Positions 52,801-60,714 of a stretch of DNA of 60,840 bases are shown piece after piece. Within the stretch, counting starts at the first letter, position 1; each line of letters opens with the position of its first letter. Under the pieces are notes generated by a model, which was given only the letters and a program-made list of their open reading frames with translations, had not been told where the DNA came from and did no database searches. Source of the stretch: Bacteroidota bacterium (GTDB lineage: Bacteria > Bacteroidota > Bacteroidia > Chitinophagales > Chitinophagaceae). The stretch covers positions 1-60,840 of the forward strand of contig JAGWWM010000013.1 in the NCBI GenBank assembly GCA_018970395.1. The letters run 5' to 3'. The translations under genes and the position numbers were made by a program.

Positions 52801-54088
52801 CAACAGCATTAACTTCGGCGCTACCCAGGTTTCCGGACAAACAGCTGCTAATGGCAATGGTAATATCTACCAGTTCATTTTTGTTCAAAAGCAACTGCCC
52901 GATACCAATACCATACGATTCAACGCTACCACTCCTAACCGCTTTCCATTGAACTTCTCCTTGCAAAATATGAGTGTGTATGATTCATCAAGACAATTGT
53001 TGTCTTCCTTTAATTCCAACTTCTTTGCTAATAATATTGTTTGGCTGAGATATCTGGTAAACGTGTGGCCGGGCGACTTGAACCGGGACAGGAAAGTAGA
53101 TGTTACCGACCTGTTGCCCATTGGATATTTTTATGGAATGAGGGGGCCCAGACGTCCGAACAGCAGTTTATCATGGACGGCTCAGCCTGCTATGCTGTGG
53201 GGTTATGGATTAAGTACAGTGAGCAGTACAGGTTATGCTTGTTATGCCGATGCGAATGGAGATGGCATTATTGATCTTGCCGATCAGGCACCTATTGGGT
53301 TTAACCTTAACAGCTTTACTACGTTTCGTTTACAAAACCCCACGGATGAAACTCTGCCTAGTGTGCCTCAATTCCTCAACGATAAAGCTGCCATCCATGT
53401 AGCTGCTGCCAATCATACCATTGTACAGGGTGCTTTACCTGTCAGTCAATCGCTTGAAATAAGGGCGGGTAGTAAAGACTATCCGGTCAATAATCTATAC
53501 GGGTTGGCTTTTGACCTGTATTTTGATCCTCAATTTGTAGAGGTTGATATGCTGACGTCTGATTTCAACAACAGTATTTTTGGGAAAAACGGTATTGATT
53601 TTACTACACTGGTGGATAAGTCGAAAATGAAAAAAGGCAAAGTAAGTTTTGCTATAACCCGAATCAATCAAACGCCAATTTTTTCAAAAGGAGATGTAGT
53701 GATGAAAGTTTCTTTGCCGGTAATTTCCGGAGGCGGCTGGCTGCGCTTTTATACCCAACCTCTAGCTTGCAACAATCAGCAGGGCGAAACCATTGAGATT
53801 ACGGGTTCAGCGGATTCGATACTTATTGGTGCGCTGCCTCCTGTTGTGTCAAGTGATAAGGCCATTATTGTTTATCCCAATCCTGCCAAGGGAGCGATGA
53901 CAATCAAAGCGGAACATGTTGCCGCTTATGAGATCATGGATAATATGGGTAAGCGGGTACAATCAGCTATGCTTCAAGATGCGCTCAATCCGGTTTTATG
54001 GCTCAATAAGCTTTCTCGGGGAGTTTATTATATCCGGGTAAGAAAAACGGATGGCACTATCAATAGTGTGCGGTTTGTGAAGGACTAG
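49832..54088 (+). CDS. T9SS-sorted protein with two NHL propellers nested in Ig domains, TIG, cohesin-like and dockerin-like modules
   Basis: Large secreted or cell-surface protein (1418 residues). After a signal peptide (1-22) comes a He_PIG-type Ig half (23-58), six NHL repeats of about 54 residues (59-380), the second Ig half (381-433), a TIG/IPT domain (434-517), a second Ig half (518-549), six more NHL repeats (550-861), an Ig half (862-915), a cohesin-like domain (921-1070), a dockerin-like region with two Dx[ND]xDxxxD calcium loops (1076-1160), another cohesin-like domain (1205-1330) and a T9SS type A sorting domain (1346-1418; IVYPNPAKGAMTIKA, RGVYYIRVRK). PorT in this window belongs to the export system. 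Confidence 0.9.
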   Translation: MFLKSFCLSAALFSFVGTINAQAPNISYPAGNKVYIVGSSISTISPTNTGGAPTGLTGYVSTFAGSIAGFADGMATAAMFNSPFDVAVDASSNLYVADQYNNRIRKITSAGVVTTLAGSGTYGYADGTGTAASFSYPSGVAVDGSGNVYVADQNNHRIRMVSATGIVTTLAGSGIAGFADGTGTAASFNSPTGLAVDGSGNVYVADVNNNRIRKITSAGVVTTLAGSGNAGFADGTGSAARFYYPIDVAVDGSGNVYVADQSNNRIRKITAAGVVTTLAGSGIGGFADGTGTAASFNNPVGVAVDGSGFVYVADSYNNRIRRISSAGVVTTLAGSGNYGYADGTGTAASLNNPTGVAVDGTGNVYLADQSYSRIRMISPSGGYSVNPALPVGLRLNASTGVISGIAFSVTAAANYVVTATNGSGSSSVTLNIAVVPPAPILQSFSPASNVPNNTTVTIKGQNFNYGIASVSFGGVQANYSVLNDTTLTAVVYCGASGSVNVANAGGTASLAGFVYNNAPKITYPSPTTQNYLLGTAIPPLTPVNTGGTVGSVSTLASTTITIPLTPNAIAVDSSNGNVYVADASRHRILKISPAGAVTIFAGNGNPAFADGSGTAASFSNPSGLAVDKSGNIYVADQNNNRIRKITSAGVVTTLAGSGTYGYADGTGTAASFSYPLGVAVDKNGNIYVADSYNNRIRRITSTGVVTTLAGSGTPSFVNGTGVNAGFYYPSNLAVDTSNNVYVSDNQCIRKISPTGVVTTLAGSGSSGFADGTGTAATFSNPLGLALDKNGNVYVADRENQRIRRVSPTGVVTTLAGNGNYGFADSSGIAALFANVQGVALDKSGNIYVADRDNNRVRKISTSGGYSISPALPAGLSINPNNGVISGTPTAVTAAANYTVTARNGYGSSTSVLNLRTGYQSGMMQLVADTAARYIIDTVRVSVNVLGGVKIASINGYLTYDTARLTYSGFTLGNYLGSSNNLITQNPIATGNSINFGATQVSGQTAANGNGNIYQFIFVQKQLPDTNTIRFNATTPNRFPLNFSLQNMSVYDSSRQLLSSFNSNFFANNIVWLRYLVNVWPGDLNRDRKVDVTDLLPIGYFYGMRGPRRPNSSLSWTAQPAMLWGYGLSTVSSTGYACYADANGDGIIDLADQAPIGFNLNSFTTFRLQNPTDETLPSVPQFLNDKAAIHVAAANHTIVQGALPVSQSLEIRAGSKDYPVNNLYGLAFDLYFDPQFVEVDMLTSDFNNSIFGKNGIDFTTLVDKSKMKKGKVSFAITRINQTPIFSKGDVVMKVSLPVISGGGWLRFYTQPLACNNQQGETIEITGSADSILIGALPPVVSSDKAIIVYPNPAKGAMTIKAEHVAAYEIMDNMGKRVQSAMLQDALNPVLWLNKLSRGVYYIRVRKTDGTINSVRFVKD

Positions 54089-54098
54089 CAGAAATATA

Positions 54099-56741
54099 TT
54101 AGCCTATTACTGCCTCTATCATTTTTATCACTTGCTCAAACTGCGAAGCATCCTGCCCTCCGGCGGTTGCCAGGGTTTTTTGTCCGCCACCACCACCTTT
54201 GATCAGCGGGGCTGCGATTTCTTTGATGAGCTTGCCGGCATCCAGATTTTTTTCCTTCACTAATTCATCACTGATAGCAATGGCAACACTTGCCTTACCG
54301 CCTACATTGGCACATAATACCACCACGCTGTTGGACAACTGATGGTTTATGTCAAGCGCTAATTTTTTAACCGCATCTACACTGCTCAACTCAACAGTTT
54401 CTCCAATGAAGGAAATATGATTAATGCTTTTTGCTTTTGGCACGAGCTCATTGCGTATCGCAATTAAGATTTGATTTTCAAGCTGCTCTGCTTTCTTTTT
54501 CCATTGCGACAACTCCTCCTGCAAATTTTGAATGGCCTGCAACGGATCTTTGGTATTCTTCACCAACTCCTTCACTGCATGGAGTTGCTGTAACTGATCA
54601 TTCACATATTGTTCTGCCCCTTCCCCGCTAACCGCCTCCACCCTGCGAACCCCGGCAGCCACCGCAGATTCTACAATCAATTTAAACATGCCCAACTCTC
54701 CGGTGCTGCCTGCATGCGTTCCCCCGCACAACTCTATCGAATAAGCAGGATCAATAATAACCACGCGTACTTTATCTCCGTATTTCTCTCCAAACAATGC
54801 CATTGCTCCCATAGCAATAGCTTCTTCTTTCGACATCGTCTTGATTACCACCGGATGATTCTCGCGGATTTTTTGATTCACCAACTGCTCTACCCTCGCA
54901 ATCTCCTCATCCGTCATTTTCGAAAAATGAGAAAAATCAAAACGCAACTGCTCGGCATTCACCAAGGAACCTTTCTGCGCTACATGCGTACCTAATACCG
55001 TTCTCAATGCCGCATGCAACAAATGTGTGGCACTGTGATGCAGGGTGATTTTTTTTCTATTGTTGGCATCTACTGCTGCGTACACTTCTTCGTTCGGATT
55101 ATTGGGAAGCTGATCGGCATATAAAATGATCAGATCATTTTCTTTCTTTGTATCAAGAATAGCAATCTTTTTCCCTCCTATCTGAATCGTTCCCTTATCG
55201 CCTATCTGACCACCGCTCTCTGCATAAAATGGGGACTGCTCGAGCACGAGCTGATAGGTCGTTTTACCCTTCATACTTACGGTACGATACTTTAATAATT
55301 TTGTTTTTACTTCCAAAGTATCATAACCCACAAAAGCAACATTGCCCGCATTGACTTCAATCCAGTCTCCCGCATCAATGGCAGTAGCGGCACGACTTCT
55401 GTTTTTCTGCTGCAGCATTTCCTCCTCAAAACCGGCTTCATCTACTGTCAGTTTATTTTCTGTAGCAATCAGCCGCGTAAGATCTATAGGGAATCCATAC
55501 GTATCATATAATTCAAAAGCATCTTTACCATTGATGCTTCCGGTTGAAGCCGCTGCTTTCAAACTATCTGCAATGCGTTTCAGTCCTTTATCAAGCGTAC
55601 GCAAAAAGGCTTCCTCTTCTTCACGAATTACTTTCGCAACAAATGCTTCCTGTTGTTTCAATTCAGGAAACACATTTTCAAACTGGGTCGCCAGCAACGG
55701 CACTAAACTGTGCAGTAAAGGAGATTTATAATCGAGGTAAGAATAATAATACCGAACAGCTCTTCTTAAAATTCTTCTGATTACATACCCGGCTCCGGTG
55801 TTGGCAGGCAATTGTCCATCAGCAATGGTGAAACTGATCGCACGGATATGATCGGCAATTACTCTAAAGGCAACACTTTGCTTGTCATCGCCGGCGGAAT
55901 ATTTTTTCCCGGTAATATTTTCTGTTGCAGCAATCGTACCGCTGAACAAATCTGTATCGTAATTACTTTGTTTATTTTGCAGTACACGCACCAGTCGTTC
56001 CAGCCCCATACCCGTATCAACATGTTTGGCTTTCAGCAATTCGAGGGTGCCGTCTTTTTTTCTGTTGTATTGAATAAATACATTGTTCCAGATTTCAATG
56101 ACCTGCGGATGGTCTTTATTCACTAGTTCTCTTCCGGGAATTTTTTTTCTTTCTTCGTCCGAACGACAATCCACATGAATTTCAGAGCAGGGACCGCAGG
56201 GGCCGGTATCGCCCATCTCCCAGAAATTATCTTTTTTATTGCCGAAGATGATGTGATCTTCAGGCACTAATTTTCGCCAGGCAGCCAATGCGATTTTTGA
56301 GGGTGGAAGATTTTCTTTTTCATCCCCTTCAAATACAGATACATATAAACGATCTTTATCGAGTTGATATACTTCTGTCAGCAGCTCCCAGCTCCAGGCA
56401 ATGGCTTCGTTTTTAAAGTAACCCGCCGCTTCATTGTCGGGGTCGCCCAGGCTCCAGTTGCCCAGCATTTCAAACATAGTGTGGTGGTAGGTGTCCACGC
56501 CTACTTCTTCAAGGTCGTTGTGTTTGCCGCTGACGCGCAGACATTTTTGGGTATCTGCTACGCGGTTATAAGGAGGTTTTTTATTGCCGAGGAAATAATC
56601 TTTGAACTGATTCATCCCTGCATTGGTAAACAACAGGGTAGGATCGTTTTTAACCACGATAGGAGCCGAGGGCACAATCGTGTGTTGTTTGGAAGCAAAA
56701 AAATCCAAAAATTTTTGGCGGATTTGCGCAGCCGTCATCAT
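54099..56741 (-). CDS. alaS: Alanine-tRNA ligase
   Basis: Charges tRNA-Ala. The class II catalytic core starts with IRQKFLDFFASKQHTIVPSAP and has TNAGMNQFKDYFLG and ETDNFWEMG-type motifs (here KKDNFWEMGDTGPCGPCSEIH). The editing domain has HHSATHLLHAALR and the CGGTHAGSTGE zinc motif. The C-Ala region has GGGGGQKTLATAGG. Length is 880 residues, with either of two adjacent ATGs as start. It converges on the large T9SS gene with a 10-base gap and is divergent from the M23 gene. Confidence 0.96.
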   Translation of the reverse strand: MMTAAQIRQKFLDFFASKQHTIVPSAPIVVKNDPTLLFTNAGMNQFKDYFLGNKKPPYNRVADTQKCLRVSGKHNDLEEVGVDTYHHTMFEMLGNWSLGDPDNEAAGYFKNEAIAWSWELLTEVYQLDKDRLYVSVFEGDEKENLPPSKIALAAWRKLVPEDHIIFGNKKDNFWEMGDTGPCGPCSEIHVDCRSDEERKKIPGRELVNKDHPQVIEIWNNVFIQYNRKKDGTLELLKAKHVDTGMGLERLVRVLQNKQSNYDTDLFSGTIAATENITGKKYSAGDDKQSVAFRVIADHIRAISFTIADGQLPANTGAGYVIRRILRRAVRYYYSYLDYKSPLLHSLVPLLATQFENVFPELKQQEAFVAKVIREEEEAFLRTLDKGLKRIADSLKAAASTGSINGKDAFELYDTYGFPIDLTRLIATENKLTVDEAGFEEEMLQQKNRSRAATAIDAGDWIEVNAGNVAFVGYDTLEVKTKLLKYRTVSMKGKTTYQLVLEQSPFYAESGGQIGDKGTIQIGGKKIAILDTKKENDLIILYADQLPNNPNEEVYAAVDANNRKKITLHHSATHLLHAALRTVLGTHVAQKGSLVNAEQLRFDFSHFSKMTDEEIARVEQLVNQKIRENHPVVIKTMSKEEAIAMGAMALFGEKYGDKVRVVIIDPAYSIELCGGTHAGSTGELGMFKLIVESAVAAGVRRVEAVSGEGAEQYVNDQLQQLHAVKELVKNTKDPLQAIQNLQEELSQWKKKAEQLENQILIAIRNELVPKAKSINHISFIGETVELSSVDAVKKLALDINHQLSNSVVVLCANVGGKASVAIAISDELVKEKNLDAGKLIKEIAAPLIKGGGGGQKTLATAGGQDASQFEQVIKMIEAVIG

Positions 56742-56758
56742 ATTAAGAAGGGTTTGTA

Positions 56759-56788
56759 TTGCTATTGCAGGGGCAAAACTTATCTTTG
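56759..56788 (+). promoter_or_regulatory. TTG-N19-TATCTTTG promoter of M23 peptidase gene
   Basis: TTG at 56759-56761, 19-base spacer, TATCTTTG at 56781-56788, matching both elements of the Bacteroidota consensus. The alaS side has a near-consensus minus-strand -7 box at 56774-56781 that touches it, so the divergent promoters overlap. Confidence 0.6.
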
Positions 56789-56851
56789 TTTGCCCGCAAT
56801 GAGCAGCCGCTAAGTTACGGCAAAGCAGCGCAATAGCGGGAACCGGTCAAG

Positions 56852-57823
56852 ATGAGGAAGATTAAATATTTTTATAATACCCATACGTTACGTTATGAGC
56901 GACTGATTACGCCACTGCGGGTAAAGCTGTTGCGGATATTCGGAATCATTGCCGCAGTGGCGGTGGGCGCCTTCTTCGCTACTCAAGTCATCTATCGCTA
57001 TTTTCCCAGTGCCAATGAAAAACGACTCATGAATGCCAATGCCCGTTTAGAAGAGGAATTAAAAATCACGCAGGAAGAACTCGAAAAAATCAGCTTCGCG
57101 CTCGAAGAAATCGAAGTGAGGGACAATGAAGTGTATCGTTCCATCTTCGAGGCAAGTCCTATCCCCGACAGTGCCAGAGCCAAAGCCATGGAAAAAGAAG
57201 CGTTGGAACAACTCAATGCTACGCTCTCCGATGCTCAGCTCAATGAATCCATCAAAAAGAAAATTACTACTTTAAACAGCAGACTGCAAGTACAAAAAGC
57301 CTCTTTCGAAGACCTTACCGAAATGGTTAAAAACAAGGAAGTGTTGCTCGCCGCTACACCGGCCATACAACCCGTCAGCAATAAAAATCTGAACCGGTTG
57401 TCTTCCGGTTTTGGTTATCGTATTGACCCCGTTTACAAAACACCCAAGATGCATGCGGGACTTGATTTCGCAGCGCCGCAGGGGACGCCTGTTTATGCTA
57501 CTGCAAACGGCATTGTAAAATTTGCTGCTAATTCCGGTAATGGATACGGCAATCATATCATCATCAGACATGGCTTCAATTATGAAACATTGTACGGACA
57601 CCTGTATCGCATAAAAGCCCGAGCCGGCAAGAAAGTAGTGAGAGGAGAAGTGATTGGCTGGGTAGGCAATTCAGGCAAAAGCACCGGCCCTCATTTGCAT
57701 TATGAAGTGCATAAGAACGGCAGGCCATTAGATCCGGTTTACTTCTTTTACAATGATCTTAATCCCGAACAATTTGATCGTATGCTGAAAATGGCAGCGG
57801 CAAGTAATCAGAGTTTGGATTAA
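56852..57823 (+). CDS. M23 family metallopeptidase (murein DD-endopeptidase type)
   Basis: Peptidoglycan cross-link hydrolase or regulator. A cytoplasmic N-terminus is followed by one membrane segment (about residues 27-48) and a coiled coil (about 55-170). The LytM catalytic domain (about 190-300) has zinc ligands in HAGLDFAAPQGTP (His, Asp) and HLHYEV (His-x-His), with the GFGYRIDPVYKTPKMHAG lead. All active-site residues are present, so it is probably catalytic. The stop overlaps the convergent glycosyltransferase stop by four bases. It has a good promoter. Confidence 0.88.
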   Translation: MRKIKYFYNTHTLRYERLITPLRVKLLRIFGIIAAVAVGAFFATQVIYRYFPSANEKRLMNANARLEEELKITQEELEKISFALEEIEVRDNEVYRSIFEASPIPDSARAKAMEKEALEQLNATLSDAQLNESIKKKITTLNSRLQVQKASFEDLTEMVKNKEVLLAATPAIQPVSNKNLNRLSSGFGYRIDPVYKTPKMHAGLDFAAPQGTPVYATANGIVKFAANSGNGYGNHIIIRHGFNYETLYGHLYRIKARAGKKVVRGEVIGWVGNSGKSTGPHLHYEVHKNGRPLDPVYFFYNDLNPEQFDRMLKMAAASNQSLD

Positions 57824-58980
57824 GATGTTTCTAGGTTGGAAGTTGTTGGTTGAGAGTTGATGAGGTTGAAATGCAGTTTGGAGGAGAGGAGTATGTGTAT
57901 TGTATTTAGTACTACCTGCTCTGCCTGCATCATCCAGGCTTTGTGTTGAGCTGAAGTGGATTGATAAAGTGGAATGAAATTTTTCAATCCGCTCAAGTCG
58001 AAATGATCGGCATAAATGCCCGCACCTGCCTGAGCTGCATCTCTCGCATTGCACCATTGCTCAAAATGATTTTTTACCGGCACCATCAGCACGGGCTTGC
58101 CGCAATACATTGCCTCACATACTGTTTCAAAACCAGCCGTAGTTGCCAGTCCCGCAGCACCTGCCATATAGTGCAAAAACTTTCGGTCGTCCAACGGGTG
58201 AAAGAATAGGTTTTTATGATACTCCCATTTTTCTTTTACACCGACTGAATCGGTAAAACAATGTATCTCTACTTCTGGATTCAGCTGATGCCATTCAATA
58301 ATCTCTTTCATATATCCGGCATTTACCAGATATACCAGGATGTGTTTACCATTGTAATTATTTTCATGATGCAGTATCTCTTTTCTTAATAACGGCGGAC
58401 AAACGTTCAGCTTTGCTTCCTTCATCTTGTTGACCGGATAGAACGACAATGCCAGCAGCTGATCGGAGCCCCATGCTGTAAAACGAGTATATGCTTGAAG
58501 GATTTTTTGATTTTTTCGATTACTGTTAGAAGGGAAACGAAATTCCGGGTGTAAATAAAGGTATTGATGCGCAACAGAAAGAATGAGGGTGTTCCACTTA
58601 TTTAATCGGGATGCGATTCCTACAAGCGGGTCATAAAAATTAATGATTACATCAGGTTCATATTTTTTTATGATTTGATCCAGCAATTGAATACTCTTAT
58701 AATATTGACGCGCATTGAATACAGTATGAAAAAAAGTTTTGCTGACTGAAATCGAACAATTGTTTTTATCCTTCTTAAAAACCGGACTTGGAAACAATAG
58801 AATTGGAGCTTCTATTCGCTGTCGAACAAAGGCGGGTAAATCTTTCCCTTTCCCGGAACCGATCAGTACCGCACTAACGGTATGTCCGTTTGCCGTTAGC
58901 AACTCGTAGAGGGTGATTGCCTGAGTAAGATGGCCTCTCCCTTCTCCCTGGACTACAAAAACAAATCGTTGTTCAGGCAT
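57820..58980 (-). CDS. Glycosyltransferase family protein (GT28/GT1-like)
   Basis: Two-domain GT-B fold. The N-terminal GEGRGHLTQAITLYELL (residues 12-28) is the substrate-side motif of MurG-like transferases, and the C-terminal half has GLATTAGFETVCEAMYCGKPVLMVPVKNHFEQWCNA, the nucleotide-sugar-binding block. Length is 386 residues. The ATG overlaps the stop of the metallophosphoesterase gene, so the two are coupled. The last residues (SQPTTSNLETS) are encoded by a GTTGTT-type simple repeat and are likely disordered. The acceptor is unknown; a lipid or glycolipid is plausible given its neighbour. Confidence 0.82.
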   Translation of the reverse strand: MPEQRFVFVVQGEGRGHLTQAITLYELLTANGHTVSAVLIGSGKGKDLPAFVRQRIEAPILLFPSPVFKKDKNNCSISVSKTFFHTVFNARQYYKSIQLLDQIIKKYEPDVIINFYDPLVGIASRLNKWNTLILSVAHQYLYLHPEFRFPSNSNRKNQKILQAYTRFTAWGSDQLLALSFYPVNKMKEAKLNVCPPLLRKEILHHENNYNGKHILVYLVNAGYMKEIIEWHQLNPEVEIHCFTDSVGVKEKWEYHKNLFFHPLDDRKFLHYMAGAAGLATTAGFETVCEAMYCGKPVLMVPVKNHFEQWCNARDAAQAGAGIYADHFDLSGLKNFIPLYQSTSAQHKAWMMQAEQVVLNTIHILLSSKLHFNLINSQPTTSNLETS

Positions 58981-59821
58981 TTTGCAGGGATTGAAGAGAT
59001 GGTTTCGGAATGTATGGATGAATATTGTTTATTATAGGAGTTTCGGACAAGTCCGATACAATATTGATGCCTTCAAATTTTTTTATCCACTCCGCATAGT
59101 ACAGGATTCCCCATTGTCCGTCCTCCGTTTCTGTCAGCGCGCTCATGGTTTCTACCCAGTCACCGCTATTGAGATAGTGGATATCGCCAATCATTTTATC
59201 AGCTGCCTGATGGATATGACCGCAAATCACTCCGTCGCAACGATTGGCATGCGCTACGGCGCTTAACTGTTCCTCATAGTCGGAAATGAAGGAGACGGCC
59301 GATTTTACTTTTGCTTTTACCACCTGAGATAATGAATAGTAGGGCAATCCTTTTTTCAGCCGATAATGATTATAGTGACGATTCGCCCAAAGTAAAAATG
59401 TATATCCAATATCACCCAGCTTAGCAAGCCATTTCAACTGTGTCGTCACACTGTCAAAAATATCTCCGTGCACCACATAATATTTTTTATTGCCAGATTG
59501 AAGGATATGATTCCGTTTGATCACAAAAGAACCAAATGAAAAGGGGAGTATTTCATCGAGGAAGTCGTCGTGATTGCCGCGCAGATAAATGATGCGGGTT
59601 TGATGTTTGTGCATGTATTTCATCAGGATCCGGAAAAACTGGGTGTGTTTCTTTTTCCAGGTACCTGATTTTTTGAGCTGCCATCCATCAATGATGTCGC
59701 CGTTGAGAATGAGTGTGTCGCAGGTATGTTGCTGAAGAAAAAAAGTCAGTTCTTTAACCCTGGAGTTGGTAATTCCGAGATGTAGATCAGATAAGACAAT
59801 GGTTTTAAAATGCTGCTTCAC
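58973..59821 (-). CDS. UDP-2,3-diacylglucosamine diphosphatase-like metallophosphoesterase
   Basis: Calcineurin-type phosphoesterase of the LpxH/YdaH-like branch. Metal-binding motifs are LSDLHLG (residues 11-17), NGDIIDGW, LRGNHDDF, VVHGDIFD and CGHIHQ. The long helical insertion with the GYTFLLWANRHYNHYRL segment is typical for the 280-residue type. A second, more canonical LpxH is at 46393-47166, so this copy may act on another lipid-linked or nucleotide diphosphate. It is coupled to the glycosyltransferase downstream by an eight-base overlap. Confidence 0.85.
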   Translation of the reverse strand: MKQHFKTIVLSDLHLGITNSRVKELTFFLQQHTCDTLILNGDIIDGWQLKKSGTWKKKHTQFFRILMKYMHKHQTRIIYLRGNHDDFLDEILPFSFGSFVIKRNHILQSGNKKYYVVHGDIFDSVTTQLKWLAKLGDIGYTFLLWANRHYNHYRLKKGLPYYSLSQVVKAKVKSAVSFISDYEEQLSAVAHANRCDGVICGHIHQAADKMIGDIHYLNSGDWVETMSALTETEDGQWGILYYAEWIKKFEGINIVSDLSETPIINNIHPYIPKPSLQSLQNA

Positions 59822-59928
59822 GTAGTGTGTTTCACAAATTTTGTCAAGCAGTGTTAACTCAATGTAACCTTATTGTTAAGTCTTAATGAAAATTCGATTT
59901 AAAAATTTTAAACAAAATGGCGACAGCC

Positions 59929-60645
59929 CTACAAATCTCCCAGTTGCGGGCGGAGGAGAATATCTTCCACGCAGGCGGCCGGCGAGAGATGTGCCGCGGT
60001 AAAAATCATCGTTGCGATATCGCCGGCCGCCATAATGCGATGTCCGCTGTTGTCGAAATCTCCCCATGAGTCTGTCAACACTGCGCCGGGTAAAACAGCT
60101 GTCACCTTGATATGATACTGCTTTAATTCTTCGCGCAGATTTTTTGTGAATCCATATAAAGCATACTTGCTGATACCATATGCCCCGCCGTTGGGATACG
60201 CTTGTATTGAAGCGATGGAACATAAATTGAAGATGTGTGCTCTCGTATGTTGCAGCAGCGGTTGACGAATAAGTGCAGGCAATAAGTTTCGGGTAAGATG
60301 ATAGGCGCTGTATAAATTGATGTCCATCATTTTTTCCAGCACGCCATCTTCTTCATTTAGAATACCGCCGGGAAGATAAGTGCCGGCATTATTGACCAGT
60401 ATATCTATACGAATAGACTTTTCGAGCAGCCAATGGGCGAAAAGTTCTGTTTCGTGTTTGGAAGTGAGATCGGCTGCTTTGAAAAAAAGTTTGGCTTGGG
60501 GAAATTGCTGTTCCAGTTCGTCGGCAGTTTGCTGCAAGGCAATTTCATTTTTGGAGCAGAGATACAGTGAGTACCCGGCCGCCGCGAATGCGGCGGCCGT
60601 GGCTTTGCCAATTCCTCTTGACGCACCGGTAATAACAATATTCAT
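59929..60645 (-). CDS. Short-chain dehydrogenase/reductase (SDR)
   Basis: NAD(P)-dependent oxidoreductase of unknown substrate. Cofactor loop is TGASRGIGKATAAAF (residues 6-20), followed by NNAGTYLPGG, catalytic Ser in NLCSIAS and the active site YGISKYAL. Length is 238 residues. It lacks the FabG-type PGFVxTDM motif and has LPGAVLTDSW in its place. A -7 box lies one base before the ATG. The membrane protein whose end is at the right window edge lies 69 bases upstream. Confidence 0.88.
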   Translation of the reverse strand: MNIVITGASRGIGKATAAAFAAAGYSLYLCSKNEIALQQTADELEQQFPQAKLFFKAADLTSKHETELFAHWLLEKSIRIDILVNNAGTYLPGGILNEEDGVLEKMMDINLYSAYHLTRNLLPALIRQPLLQHTRAHIFNLCSIASIQAYPNGGAYGISKYALYGFTKNLREELKQYHIKVTAVLPGAVLTDSWGDFDNSGHRIMAAGDIATMIFTAAHLSPAACVEDILLRPQLGDL

Positions 60646-60646
60646 C

Positions 60647-60654
60647 CAAAATTA
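60647..60654 (-). promoter_or_regulatory. -7-like box at SDR start
   Basis: Minus-strand TAATTTTG matches TAnnTTTG exactly but ends only one base before the ATG. If used, transcription would start within the first codon, so it may be a chance match. Confidence 0.3.
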
Positions 60655-60714
60655 TTTTGAACGATGAAGGTAATACAATTGCAGCTTCTATTTTTCGGGA
60701 CGATAAATTTCGCG

